DNA of 64,000 bases, from positions 1,612,001-1,676,000 of the forward strand of contig NZ_CP022098.1 in the NCBI RefSeq assembly GCF_002305875.1, written 5' to 3'. Every line of letters begins with the position of its first letter. The first letter of the stretch is position 1. Source of the DNA: Cystobacter fuscus (GTDB taxonomy: Bacteria; Myxococcota; Myxococcia; Myxococcales; Myxococcaceae). The notes beneath the pieces were generated by a model that worked only from the letters and a program-made list of their open reading frames with translations, was not told where the DNA came from and made no database searches. Positions 45,643-53,513 of this stretch are shown here, piece after piece. The translations under genes were made by a program, and so were the position numbers.

Positions 45643-46113
45643 TCAGACTTCCTCGTCAGGTAGGAGCGTTCGTAGCAACTCGTCGTCAGGCCCGAGCGGG
45701 CGCCATCCGGGCGGTGGTGGCGTGGCTCGGAGCGCCGCCTTGGCCTGCTCGACGCGCTTCTGATGAGTCTCTGGCGTGTATGTGCCCCAACGGGAGACTG
45801 CCACGGCAACCTTGAAGCGGTTTGCATCATCCATCACGGTCGGCCAGCCGTTTGGGAGTGCTTCGGCCAGCTCGCGCACGAGTTGGCTGCGCACCAAACG
45901 AGAGAGCCGACGACTCCGCTCCGCCTCGGCGACCAGCCCACTGAACACCTGCACTGCGGCAATGTCATCCTTGCCAAGCTCCTCGGCCAGCTCCAGCAGC
46001 GAGGCGGTAGGATACGCCTCGGTGAAGGCGGTGAGCGAATCATAACCTCGCTCGCGGACCCGCTCATATAAACGCACCTTCCAGTTACCTTCCCAGGAAC
46101 GGTCCTTGCTCAT
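45643..46113 (-). CDS. Paralogous small protein, copy B (candidate immunity protein)
   Basis: 156 residues, the same length as copy A and alignable to it without gaps. Helical, charged, cytosolic, no signal peptide or membrane segment. ATG 46113 overlaps the stop codon of a preceding coding remnant in the arrangement ATGA, the usual junction between a toxin gene and its immunity gene. The remnant has lost everything except about its last 36 codons. The divergent neighbour is a SitI6-type immunity gene that also has a tail fragment in front of it. An immunity role is inferred from this context alone. Confidence 0.67.
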   Translation of the reverse strand: MSKDRSWEGNWKVRLYERVRERGYDSLTAFTEAYPTASLLELAEELGKDDIAAVQVFSGLVAEAERSRRLSRLVRSQLVRELAEALPNGWPTVMDDANRFKVAVAVSRWGTYTPETHQKRVEQAKAALRATPPPPGWRPLGPDDELLRTLLPDEEV

Positions 46114-46218
46114 CTTCCACCCCAACGCGTGAAATTCATCGGGAGCTTGTACTCTTCATATACCTCGCGACGATGCCCAGGACTTCGTTTCGCGTCAATG
46201 TTCGCCCAGCTTCGATCT
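46110..46218 (-). pseudogene. 3' tail remnant of a lost gene before copy B
   Basis: Reads IEAGRTLTRNEVLGIVARYM and, after a 1-nt frame change near 46,158, YKLPMNFTRWGGR followed by TGA overlapping the ATG of copy B. The matching stretch in front of copy A lies at 27,016-27,123. Similarity to A stops near the IEAGR segment, so both loci kept about the same amount of the lost gene. Confidence 0.5.
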
Positions 46219-46227
46219 CGGCGTCGC

Positions 46228-46326
46228 ATGGCTTTTCCCCTGGCCGAGGAACTCCGGGAATGGTTCTATCGCTTTGAACTGACGGGCCCCATCATGCCAT
46301 ACCGCCACGGAGGTCAGGTGAGATGA
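46228..46326 (+). pseudogene. C-terminal remnant of a SitA-type lipoprotein toxin gene
   Basis: About 32 codons, ending in YRFELTGPIMPYRHGGQVR and a TGA that overlaps the ATG of the sitI6-like gene (46323-46326). From memory, FELTGPI-type endings are typical of myxobacterial SitA-family lipoprotein toxins encoded just before double-CXXCG immunity genes. No lipoprotein start or nuclease domain precedes it; the sequence upstream is the oppositely oriented tail of copy B. It is best read as the stub of a deleted toxin gene. Confidence 0.5.
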
Positions 46327-47057
46327 CGAAGTTCTACCGGCTCCGAGCGCCAAGACAATCACGGTACACAGGTCACCTCAGCGCCACTCACAAGTGGGCC
46401 CTTCCCGGGCTGAGCTGCCCTGAATGCAAAGCCACCTGGGCCGGGGGCTTCACCGCGTACCCGGGCGTGGACATGTCCGCCATCCCCGAGCGCGGCGAGT
46501 ACGAGACGCCCAGGCCGGAGCCATTCGACGAGTTCACGCGGCTACGTGAGCGGGTGCGGCCCCTCGTGCCTCCCGAGAGCCCGTTGCTGCCTGGAACGAG
46601 ATTCGGCCCACTGGTGGGCACGGCCACCGGCACCTTCAGCCCGCTATTTTTCCACTACGTCGAGATGCCATTGGTGCATCCCGAGGCACTGGAGCGGCTG
46701 CGGGCCGCAGGAGTGCGGGGCTTGCGAGGATTCCGAACGGAGCTGAGCTTCCGGCAGAAGAACCCCCCCGAGTTGCTGGAGTTGGAGATTCCTCCCCATG
46801 GCCGTCTGCACCCGGACTGCACGCCGGAGCGGCCCCCCAAGTGCCCCAAGTGCGGCTGGGACGATTTCGCCTTCCCGGAGGACCCCATCCTGGATGCAGC
46901 GTCGCTTCCGGCTCACATTGATCTGTTCCGGCTGAGCGACTTCGAGACCATCTTCATCGCCACCGAGCGCTTCGTGGACACGGTGAGGCGCCTGAATCTG
47001 ACGGTGAGGCGCCTGAATCTGGAGGAGATCGACTTCCGCGAACTGCCCACGCGCTGA
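46323..47057 (+). CDS. SitI6-family double-CXXCG immunity protein (orphan)
   Basis: 244 residues. Two zinc-ribbon-like pairs are present: CPEC at 32-35 (followed by K, where family members usually have G) and CPKCG at 174-178. Between them come VGTATGTFSP, FRTELSFRQKNPPELLELEI and HGRLHPDC, matching the Myxococcus double-CXXCG paralogous family now known as SitI6, which protects against the SitA6 lipoprotein toxin exchanged between kin cells by outer-membrane exchange. The C-terminus has a perfect in-frame duplication, TVRRLNL twice. The ATG overlaps the stop of a toxin-like stub, but no full sitA or sitB is present, so it is an orphan immunity gene. Confidence 0.82.
   Translation: MTKFYRLRAPRQSRYTGHLSATHKWALPGLSCPECKATWAGGFTAYPGVDMSAIPERGEYETPRPEPFDEFTRLRERVRPLVPPESPLLPGTRFGPLVGTATGTFSPLFFHYVEMPLVHPEALERLRAAGVRGLRGFRTELSFRQKNPPELLELEIPPHGRLHPDCTPERPPKCPKCGWDDFAFPEDPILDAASLPAHIDLFRLSDFETIFIATERFVDTVRRLNLTVRRLNLEEIDFRELPTR
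46980..47021 (+). repeat. Tandem 21-bp duplication inside the sitI6-like gene
   Basis: Two perfect adjacent copies of a 21-bp unit (46980-47000 and 47001-47021), encoding TVRRLNL twice. The identity of both copies at the nucleotide level indicates a recent slippage event that kept the frame. Confidence 0.9.
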
Positions 47058-47210
47058 GGTAGACTGTCCGGGCGCCACATGGCTCATCGCAAACGGGCCG
47101 ACGAAAACACCGCCCGTGTCCGCAGGTTGGGGGGCGACTGGTAGGGAGCAAAGTGCTGGTACGAGTTCTTTAACACCTTCCAGGGTGGAAGAGGGACCGA
47201 ACTTTATCCC

Positions 47211-47837
47211 TCATAACGTGCCCTTCGTCCTCCTGTGCTCGATAAGTTCATCCAAGAGTTCTTCAAGTGCGTTGAGCGACATTATCAACTCCATACCAGC
47301 GAATTCATCTCCCTTGTCATTCGTCACCAAGATCCACTCTTCTTGGGATGCTTGGGCGGCGATAAGCCAGTCGACGGTCGCGCTGTAGCGCTTACCTCTC
47401 TTCTTGAGTTCCTCCGAATCCGTCAGCCCGAGACTCTTAACGTAGCGCAATCGCTTCGCCTCACGCCAAGCATCAATGTCGGGAAATTTCCCGGCGATCC
47501 GTTCGGCGGAGCGCTCGGAATGACGCTTCTCGAAAGCGACAACGTGAAGTCCCTTGTCCTGAAGGCCTTGATCAACCACGGAAGCATCATAGCGCATGCC
47601 CCTCTTAGAGAGTTTTTGCCGGATGTCGAGAAGCATCTCCATGTGAACGATGGCCGGTACGCATAAACGAAGGTTGAGCCCTCTCGGACCTGCATTGAGT
47701 TGATTGACGCGATTGCAGAGTTCAGTCAGGCGCCTTCCTGCCCCAAACATTGCGTTTGTGTCGAGAGCAAGGGAGACTTCGCCTGCACGGATACGCGCTT
47801 CAGGACTGTTCATCGCCGTCATCACCCGGTTCTTCAT
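47211..47837 (-). CDS. PIN-domain nuclease (VapC-like toxin/effector)
   Basis: 208 residues, longer than simple VapC toxins (about 130-140). PIN acidic residues are visible: D26 (LALDTNAM), E67 (HMEMLL), D156 (TVDWLIAAQA) and D174 (LVTNDKGDEF), the expected metal-binding tetrad of an RNase. Residues about 75-150 are a lysine/arginine-rich insert. The gene overlaps the end of the ATPase gene; starts at 47837, 47822 and 47813 are possible, the last having GGGTGAT before it, and the longest is given. The ATPase ends in an AbrB/VapB-like domain, so this resembles a VapBC pair in which the antitoxin domain is fused to an ATPase. GC is clearly below the window norm. Confidence 0.75.
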   Translation of the reverse strand: MKNRVMTAMNSPEARIRAGEVSLALDTNAMFGAGRRLTELCNRVNQLNAGPRGLNLRLCVPAIVHMEMLLDIRQKLSKRGMRYDASVVDQGLQDKGLHVVAFEKRHSERSAERIAGKFPDIDAWREAKRLRYVKSLGLTDSEELKKRGKRYSATVDWLIAAQASQEEWILVTNDKGDEFAGMELIMSLNALEELLDELIEHRRTKGTL

Positions 47838-49116
47838 CGAGTATCATCGCGAACTGCTCATCCGAGAGCATCTCGACGCGATTTTCACGCTCAAGAAACA
47901 TAACCCCCCCACCATTGGGTAGGCCCAACACCTGACGGATGCGCTCGGGCACGCGGACGATTCCATCCGTCGAGAGGTAACAATTGGCCGCGTTCATGCC
48001 AGGAGGAGTAACCTCTTGTGGAAAGCCAACGGCGAGTCGCGCCTGCTCGACCTTTCGCTTGGTCACTACTGGTCCCTTGGGAGTGCGCTCCATCTGGTAG
48101 AAAAAGGGACCCGACTCGAACGCGGGTGAGTGGCTTGTCAGGAAAATCTGGCTGGGTCCACCAAGAACTCCCACGAGCTTCTGTTTGAACACATCCCGGA
48201 GTCGTTCCTGAAGCGAGTAGCGGAGATTGAGTTCTGGCTCTTCAATGGAAACGATGGTCGCATTGGTCATCAGCAATAGGCCAACCAATGAGACACACTG
48301 TTGTACGCCAGAGCCTAGCAGGTGCAAGGGCATGCGTGCAAAAGATGTCTGATAGGATAGGTTTGCCTTGTTTTTATGTCTGTCGTAAATGGCAATAAAC
48401 ATGCCGTCGCCAAGAATGTCGGAAAAGGCACTCATGGCGTCCAGGAATTTTTCCCATCTCCGAGCCTGCTCAAGCTCTGGAGATTCCTTTGCATCATAGA
48501 GCTTGAGGGCAAGCTCTGAACTTGGGAGCCGCTCCACATCAATCAAGGCGAAGCGTTCAATCTGCTGCTTTTGAAACAAAGGATTCCAGGTTAGAAACGA
48601 CAAGAACTGACGGAGGAAATCCCTGGTGGGGATGGCCGGGTGTGCGCCTTGTTGTTTGACTCGGAGCTTGAAAGACACGACATCGAAATAATCGTCGAGC
48701 ACGAAGCTTTTCAAACTGAATAATACGTTGCCGACTTCTCTACGAAGCTCTATTTCGATACTTGCTTGATGAGTATCTGCCTCCGTCTCAAGACCTGCCC
48801 TGAGTAGTTCGTCCTCGTCGGTCTCAATCACCGTTTTCAAGGTGATAGGCTTGGGGCTCTCAAGGTTGAAAATCTCCGTTGGTTCAAAGCCCATTTCTTT
48901 AAGCCGGGTGCTCACATCTACGGACAGTTCTCCGACGGGTAGCCAATCGCCAAGCCGTGTACCTACCAGCGCGAAAAAGACCTGAATGGCCTGAAGCAGA
49001 TTGGACTTGCCCACGTTGTTAGGCCCGTGGATGACGTTGATGGGACCCAGTTCCTCCAGTTTCACGGGCTGCGTCAGATTCTTGAATCCCTGAACTTCAA
49101 AGGTGCGGAGTCTCAT
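47800..49116 (-). CDS. AAA ATPase (OLD/RecF-like) with C-terminal AbrB/VapB-like domain
   Basis: 438 residues. An SMC/OLD-like ATPase: MRLRTFEVQGFKNL start, Walker A GPNNVGKS (31-38), signature region LLGSGVQQCVSL (about 267-278), Walker B with glutamates in IVSIEEPEL (288-296), and sensor H329 (LTSHS). Instead of a TOPRIM nuclease, the C-terminus (about 381-425) reads LSTDGIVRVPERIRQVLGLP...FLERENRVEML, the strand-helix-strand pattern of AbrB/MazE/VapB antitoxin DNA-binding domains. It overlaps the PIN gene by 38 nt or less. Together they may act as a sensor-restrained nuclease in phage or plasmid defence. Start ATG 49116 is where homology begins; no good ribosome site is seen. Lower GC indicates recent acquisition. 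Confidence 0.75.
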   Translation of the reverse strand: MRLRTFEVQGFKNLTQPVKLEELGPINVIHGPNNVGKSNLLQAIQVFFALVGTRLGDWLPVGELSVDVSTRLKEMGFEPTEIFNLESPKPITLKTVIETDEDELLRAGLETEADTHQASIEIELRREVGNVLFSLKSFVLDDYFDVVSFKLRVKQQGAHPAIPTRDFLRQFLSFLTWNPLFQKQQIERFALIDVERLPSSELALKLYDAKESPELEQARRWEKFLDAMSAFSDILGDGMFIAIYDRHKNKANLSYQTSFARMPLHLLGSGVQQCVSLVGLLLMTNATIVSIEEPELNLRYSLQERLRDVFKQKLVGVLGGPSQIFLTSHSPAFESGPFFYQMERTPKGPVVTKRKVEQARLAVGFPQEVTPPGMNAANCYLSTDGIVRVPERIRQVLGLPNGGGVMFLERENRVEMLSDEQFAMILDEEPGDDGDEQS

Positions 49117-49552
49117 CTTGATGACCGCGAGGGCAAGGGGTTTACGACCGTCCCGCCTGCTTACTCCATGCACCCACCTTTCGGCCACCGTGCTCGTAGG
49201 GGGGCGGTGTCGTAGTGTTCGCCTCCCATGTCTCAGCCCTGCCCTCTCGTTGAGCTGAGCGAAGAGCTCTGCTCCACCCGTGCTGACCTGCTCCTCTACA
49301 CCTTCCTGGGCAATACGAGGATGGCTAGGAGGCCACGCTCATAGGCGGGGAACTGGCCATGCGTACGCCTCATTGGCGCCGCCCTCCAGGAACTGATCCT
49401 GCCTCGTTTGAGTGGCTCCACCGCATTTCATGTGGTTCCGCAGCCGCTGATAGGACGGCCACCCTCGTGAAGCCAGTCGAACGAGCGCATGGGAATCCCA
49501 CAACCTGTGGGAGAGCCACTCAAACGGAGCAGGCGCATGCGCGAGCATAGCC
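49117..49552. other. Gene-free stretch between mfd and the ATPase gene
   Basis: About 436 bp without a convincing gene. It must hold the promoter of the ATPase-PIN operon near 49,120-49,200, but no consensus was recognised. A 38-codon frame at 49228-49344 has no recognisable content. The right half is bounded by a 13-bp inverted repeat. Confidence 0.5.
49406..49525. repeat. 120-bp element bounded by 13-bp perfect inverted repeats
   Basis: GTTTGAGTGGCTC (49406-49418) and its exact reverse complement GAGCCACTCAAAC (49513-49525) enclose 94 bp, which contain a smaller hairpin CCCACA/TGTGGG. It is too long-looped for a simple terminator. It resembles a small non-autonomous mobile element or a remnant of one beside mfd; no target-site duplication was recognised. 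Confidence 0.45.
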
Positions 49553-52500
49553 CTAATGCTGCGGCTGGGCGCAGGTGAAGAGGTCGCGCATCACCTTCTT
49601 GGCCTCGGCGATGAGCGCGGGGCCCTTCACCTCGGCGCCGAGCTTCACCAGCAGCTTCATGTCCGGAGTGAGCCGGTAGTAGCCCTTGGATTTCTGCACC
49701 AGCGCGAGCAGCTTCGCTCCATCCAGCAGCGCGTCTCCGCCCAGAATCACCGACAGTCGGCCCGGTCCACCTTCCAACCCACGCAAGCGCAGCTCGCGCA
49801 TGTCGATCTTCACCAGTGCCTGCTCGCAGAGATTGTCCACCTCGTCCGGCGCCTCGCCGAAGCGGTCCACCAGCTCCGAGCGCAGGTCCTGTACCTCGTC
49901 TGGCGTGCCCGCCTGGCTGAAGCGCTTGTAGAACACCAGCCGCTGGTGCACGTCCGCCACGTAGTCGTCCGGAATGAGCGCCGCCATGGGCAGCGTCACC
50001 TCGGGCTCGATGCTCACCTGGGGTGGCTCGCCCCGCACCTCGGACACCGCCTCCTCGAGCAACTGCGCATACATGTCGAAGCCGATGGCCGAGATGGAGC
50101 CCGACTGCTCGGCACCCAGCAGGTTGCCCGCACCGCGGATCTCCAGGTCATGGCTGGCGATGGAGAAGCCCGCCCCCAGCTCGGTGAAGCGTTGCAGCAC
50201 CTCCAGCCGCCGCTGCGCGTCCTTCGTCACCGTCTTGCGCGCCGGCACCAGCAGGTACGCATAGGCACGCTCGCGCGAGCGCCCCACGCGTCCGCGCAAC
50301 TGGTAGAGCTGCGCCAGCCCGAACGTGTCCGCCCGGTCGACGATCATCGTGTTGGCGCTCGAGATGTCGATGCCGCTCTCGATGATGCTCGTGCACAACA
50401 GCACCTGGTACTTCTTCTCGGTGAAGTCGAGCATCACCTTCTCGAGCTGCCCCTCGCCCATCTGCCCGTGCGCCACGCCGATGCTCACCTGCGGCACCAG
50501 CTCGCGCAGCCGCGTCTCGGTGGCGGGCAGTGACTCCACGCGGTTGTGCACGAAGAAGACCTGGCCGCCACGGGCGATCTCCCGCTCGATGGCCTCCTTG
50601 ATGGTGGCCGGGTCGTACTTCATCACGAAGGTGCGGATGGCGCGCCGGTCCTGCGGCGGCGTGGCGATGATGCTCATCTCCCGCACGCCCGACATCGCCA
50701 TGTGCAGCGTGCGCGGAATGGGCGTGGCCGACAGCGTCAGCACGTCCACCTGCGAGCGCAGCCGCTTGATCTGCTCCTTGTGTTTCACCCCGAAGCGCTG
50801 CTCCTCGTCCACCACCAAGAGCCCCAGGTCCTTGAACGCCACGTCCCCGCCCAGGAGCTTGTGCGTGCCGATGAGGACGTCCACCTTGCCCTCCTTGGCG
50901 CGCTTGAGCAGCTCTCGCACCTCGGCGGGCTTCTTCAGGCCGGAGATGACCTCCACCGTGACGGGGTAGTCCTTGAAGCGCTTCTTGAACGACAGGTAGT
51001 GCTGCTGCGCCAGCACCGTGGTGGGCACCAGCACCGCCACCTGCTTGCGATCCAACGTGGCCTTGAAGGCGGCGCGCATGGCCACCTCCGTCTTGCCATA
51101 GCCCACGTCACCGCAGACCAGCCGGTCCATCGGCTCGCTCTTCTGCATGTCCGCGAGCACGTCCTCGATGGCCTTGGCCTGGTCGGGTGTCTCCTCGAAC
51201 TCGAAGTCCGCCTCGAACTGGGCGAAGTAACGGTCCGGCGGCGTGAAGGCGTGGCCCGGGTGCGCTCGGCGCGCCGCCGCGATGTTGAGCAGCTCCGCCG
51301 CCATCTTGAGCAGCTGCTCCTTGACCTTCTTCTTCGTCTTCTCCCAGGACGTGGTGCCCAGCTTGTCCAGCGTCACCTGGGCGGGGTCGCCTCCGGTGAA
51401 CTTCTGGATGAGCCGCATGCGCCCCACGGGCAGGTAGATCTTGTCCTTGCCCGCGTACTCGAGCACGAGGAAGTCCCCGGGCACGTTGTTCACCTGCATC
51501 TTCGTCAGGCCCTGGTAGCGCCCGATGCCGAAGTCGGTGTGGACGATGAGGTCGCCTTCCTTGAGATCCTTGAAGCCCGCGGCGAAGGCATCCAGGCTCT
51601 TGGAGCGCCGCGCACGGCGGCGCGAGCGGGCTCCAAAAATCTCTTCGTCCGACAGCAGCGCGAAGCCCCCGGCTCCCGGGTCCACGAAGCCGTGGCTCAC
51701 CTCGAGCGTGAAGAGATGGGCGGAGATGGCGGGATCGTAGAGCCGGGCGGCGTCCGCGAGCGGCTCGGTGTGCACGCGCACCATGACGTTGCGGTCGAGC
51801 AGCAGGCGCTTGAGCCGGTCCGCCTGGCTCAGAGTGCCGCACGCCACGGCGCAGGGGATGTGGTTGTCTCTCCAGCGCTGGAGCCGTTCGATGAGCGGGG
51901 TGAGCGCGCCCTCCTCTCCGTGGTGCGCCAGGATGGCCTCGCGCACGTCCTGCGTCGTGCCGTAGGGGAAGAGCACGGGGGGCTCGCCCTGGGAGAGCGA
52001 CAGGCCTCCGCCCTCCATTACCCGGAAGGCGCGCAGCCGCTGCTCGGCCTGCTCCCGGGTGAGGAAGTGCTCCTCGGGGGGCAGGGTGAGCTCCTGGCGC
52101 TCGTTGGCGGACTGGGACGCGCGCGCGAGGTCGGCCCACAGGTCCTCGGCGGCGCGCTCGAGGCTCAGCGGATCATCCAGGTAGAAGAGCGGTTCGGCGC
52201 TCCACTGCGCCAGGTAGTCGAAGACGGTGCCGAGTCCTCCCGGGAAGAAGCCGGGCAGGAGCCCCTCGAGCCCGAAGCCGGGCAGTCCCTCGTGGAGGGC
52301 GTCGAGCTGCTCGCGCAGCTTCGTGGTGGGCAGGTTGATGCGATCGGCCACGGCGCGCGCGGCCGCCTCGGCGTGTCCGCGCGTCTGCTCGGAGAAGATG
52401 ACCTCGCGCGCGGGCAGGAGGATGATCTCCTTGAGCGAGTCCACGGTGCGCTGGGTCTCCGGATCGAAGACGCGGATGGACTCGATGGTGTCGCCGAAGA

Positions 52501-53134
52501 ACTCGATGCGGATGGGCTTGTCGTGGAGCGGGCCGAAGATATCGACGAGGCCGCCGCGCACGGAGAACGTGCCCAGGTCCTCGACGAGGGGGCTGGACTG
52601 GTAGCCCATGTTGGCGAGCTTGCGCGCCAGCTCGTCGCGATCGAAGTCCTGACCCACGGACAGCCGCTCGGACAGCTCCTTCATCACCTTGGGGGGCAGC
52701 ACCTTGCGCAAGAGCCCGCGCAGGGACAGCACGAGCGCGGGAAAGCGCGTGCCCTGGTTCAGGTGGAAGAGCGCGCCGAGCCGGTCCGCGACGACGTCCG
52801 CGTCCGGGGACAGCTCGTCGTAGGGGAGGATCTCGTCCGCGGGGAGCCGCAGGACGCGGGGCTCGCGGGGCGTGCCCGGGCCTCCCAGGAAGAAGGCGAG
52901 ATCGTGGGCGAGGGCGTCCGCGGCCTCCTCGTCGGGAGCGATGCACACCAGGGGCGCCTTGAGGGTACGTAGCAGCCGGGCGAGCGCATGGCCGCGAGCC
53001 GCCCCCTGCAGTCCCTGGGTACGGACGCGCTGGCCGGGGCGCAGCAGCTCCACGACGCGCGCCACGGGGTCACCGGCCACTGGAGGCGCTCGGAGGCCCT
53101 CCGCATCAAGCTTCTGGGTAAAAGGAGTGTCCAT
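49553..53134 (-). CDS. mfd: Transcription-repair coupling factor
   Basis: 1193 residues, full length for Mfd. The N-terminal UvrB-like damage module is followed by the RNA-polymerase-interacting domain (FAAGFKDLKEGDLIVHTDFGIGRYQGL region). A RecG-like translocase follows with Walker A GDVGYGKTE near residue 672 and the Walker B box DEEQRFGVKHKEQ near 773. The motif RGRVGRSRERAYAYLL is motif VI, and the TRCF domain closes the protein. It pushes stalled RNA polymerase off lesions and recruits UvrA. It has its own promoter region shared with a divergent space at 53.13-53.25 kb. It marks the return to core genome after the accessory region. Confidence 0.97.
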   Translation of the reverse strand: MDTPFTQKLDAEGLRAPPVAGDPVARVVELLRPGQRVRTQGLQGAARGHALARLLRTLKAPLVCIAPDEEAADALAHDLAFFLGGPGTPREPRVLRLPADEILPYDELSPDADVVADRLGALFHLNQGTRFPALVLSLRGLLRKVLPPKVMKELSERLSVGQDFDRDELARKLANMGYQSSPLVEDLGTFSVRGGLVDIFGPLHDKPIRIEFFGDTIESIRVFDPETQRTVDSLKEIILLPAREVIFSEQTRGHAEAAARAVADRINLPTTKLREQLDALHEGLPGFGLEGLLPGFFPGGLGTVFDYLAQWSAEPLFYLDDPLSLERAAEDLWADLARASQSANERQELTLPPEEHFLTREQAEQRLRAFRVMEGGGLSLSQGEPPVLFPYGTTQDVREAILAHHGEEGALTPLIERLQRWRDNHIPCAVACGTLSQADRLKRLLLDRNVMVRVHTEPLADAARLYDPAISAHLFTLEVSHGFVDPGAGGFALLSDEEIFGARSRRRARRSKSLDAFAAGFKDLKEGDLIVHTDFGIGRYQGLTKMQVNNVPGDFLVLEYAGKDKIYLPVGRMRLIQKFTGGDPAQVTLDKLGTTSWEKTKKKVKEQLLKMAAELLNIAAARRAHPGHAFTPPDRYFAQFEADFEFEETPDQAKAIEDVLADMQKSEPMDRLVCGDVGYGKTEVAMRAAFKATLDRKQVAVLVPTTVLAQQHYLSFKKRFKDYPVTVEVISGLKKPAEVRELLKRAKEGKVDVLIGTHKLLGGDVAFKDLGLLVVDEEQRFGVKHKEQIKRLRSQVDVLTLSATPIPRTLHMAMSGVREMSIIATPPQDRRAIRTFVMKYDPATIKEAIEREIARGGQVFFVHNRVESLPATETRLRELVPQVSIGVAHGQMGEGQLEKVMLDFTEKKYQVLLCTSIIESGIDISSANTMIVDRADTFGLAQLYQLRGRVGRSRERAYAYLLVPARKTVTKDAQRRLEVLQRFTELGAGFSIASHDLEIRGAGNLLGAEQSGSISAIGFDMYAQLLEEAVSEVRGEPPQVSIEPEVTLPMAALIPDDYVADVHQRLVFYKRFSQAGTPDEVQDLRSELVDRFGEAPDEVDNLCEQALVKIDMRELRLRGLEGGPGRLSVILGGDALLDGAKLLALVQKSKGYYRLTPDMKLLVKLGAEVKGPALIAEAKKVMRDLFTCAQPQH

Positions 53135-53248
53135 CCGGAGGTGCGAGCAAGCGCCTTCCGGTAATTAGGAGCCGAACTCCGGGGGGTCAACGGAAGAGCG
53201 CGGGAAGCGATGGGTGGAGGTCACCCAGAGTCCCAGGCGTCCGACCAC

Positions 53249-53452
53249 CTACGCGTGCACCACGTGGAAGTCCTCGTCGTCGTCATCCCCTCCGCTCCCC
53301 CCGTCCTTTTCACCGTTCCCACCGCCCTTGGACAGCGAGGTGCCCGTGGGCTGGGCGTCCGCCGGGCCCGGGCGAGCGGCCGAGCGGTCGGACAACCGCG
53401 AGGCGAAGGTCAGGGCGAGCAGGGAGACGAGGGCAAAGGTCAGCGTGCGCAT
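53249..53452 (-). CDS. Small secreted acidic-tail protein
   Basis: 67 residues: a clear signal sequence (MRTLTFALVSLLALTFAS), a short linker, a glycine-rich stretch, and an acidic tail DDDDEDFHVVHA. AGGAGG 7 nt before ATG 53452 strongly supports translation. No family is recognised. It lies 61 bp downstream of a cytochrome c gene on the same strand and may be cotranscribed with it. The acidic and histidine residues could bind metal, which is only a suggestion. Confidence 0.65.
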   Translation of the reverse strand: MRTLTFALVSLLALTFASRLSDRSAARPGPADAQPTGTSLSKGGGNGEKDGGSGGDDDDEDFHVVHA

Positions 53453-53513
53453 GGGTGTGCCTCCTGGCCGGCGAGGACGCCGGGGTCCACGGAGATATTC
53501 AGCCCCGGGCGGA

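Noticed and set aside
49228-49344. 38-codon frame after the ATPase promoter region
   Set aside because: No ribosome site of note, no recognisable motif and no conservation evidence.
50546-52972. 808-codon plus-strand open frame opposite mfd
   Set aside because: Antisense shadow of mfd with low-complexity composition and no family match.
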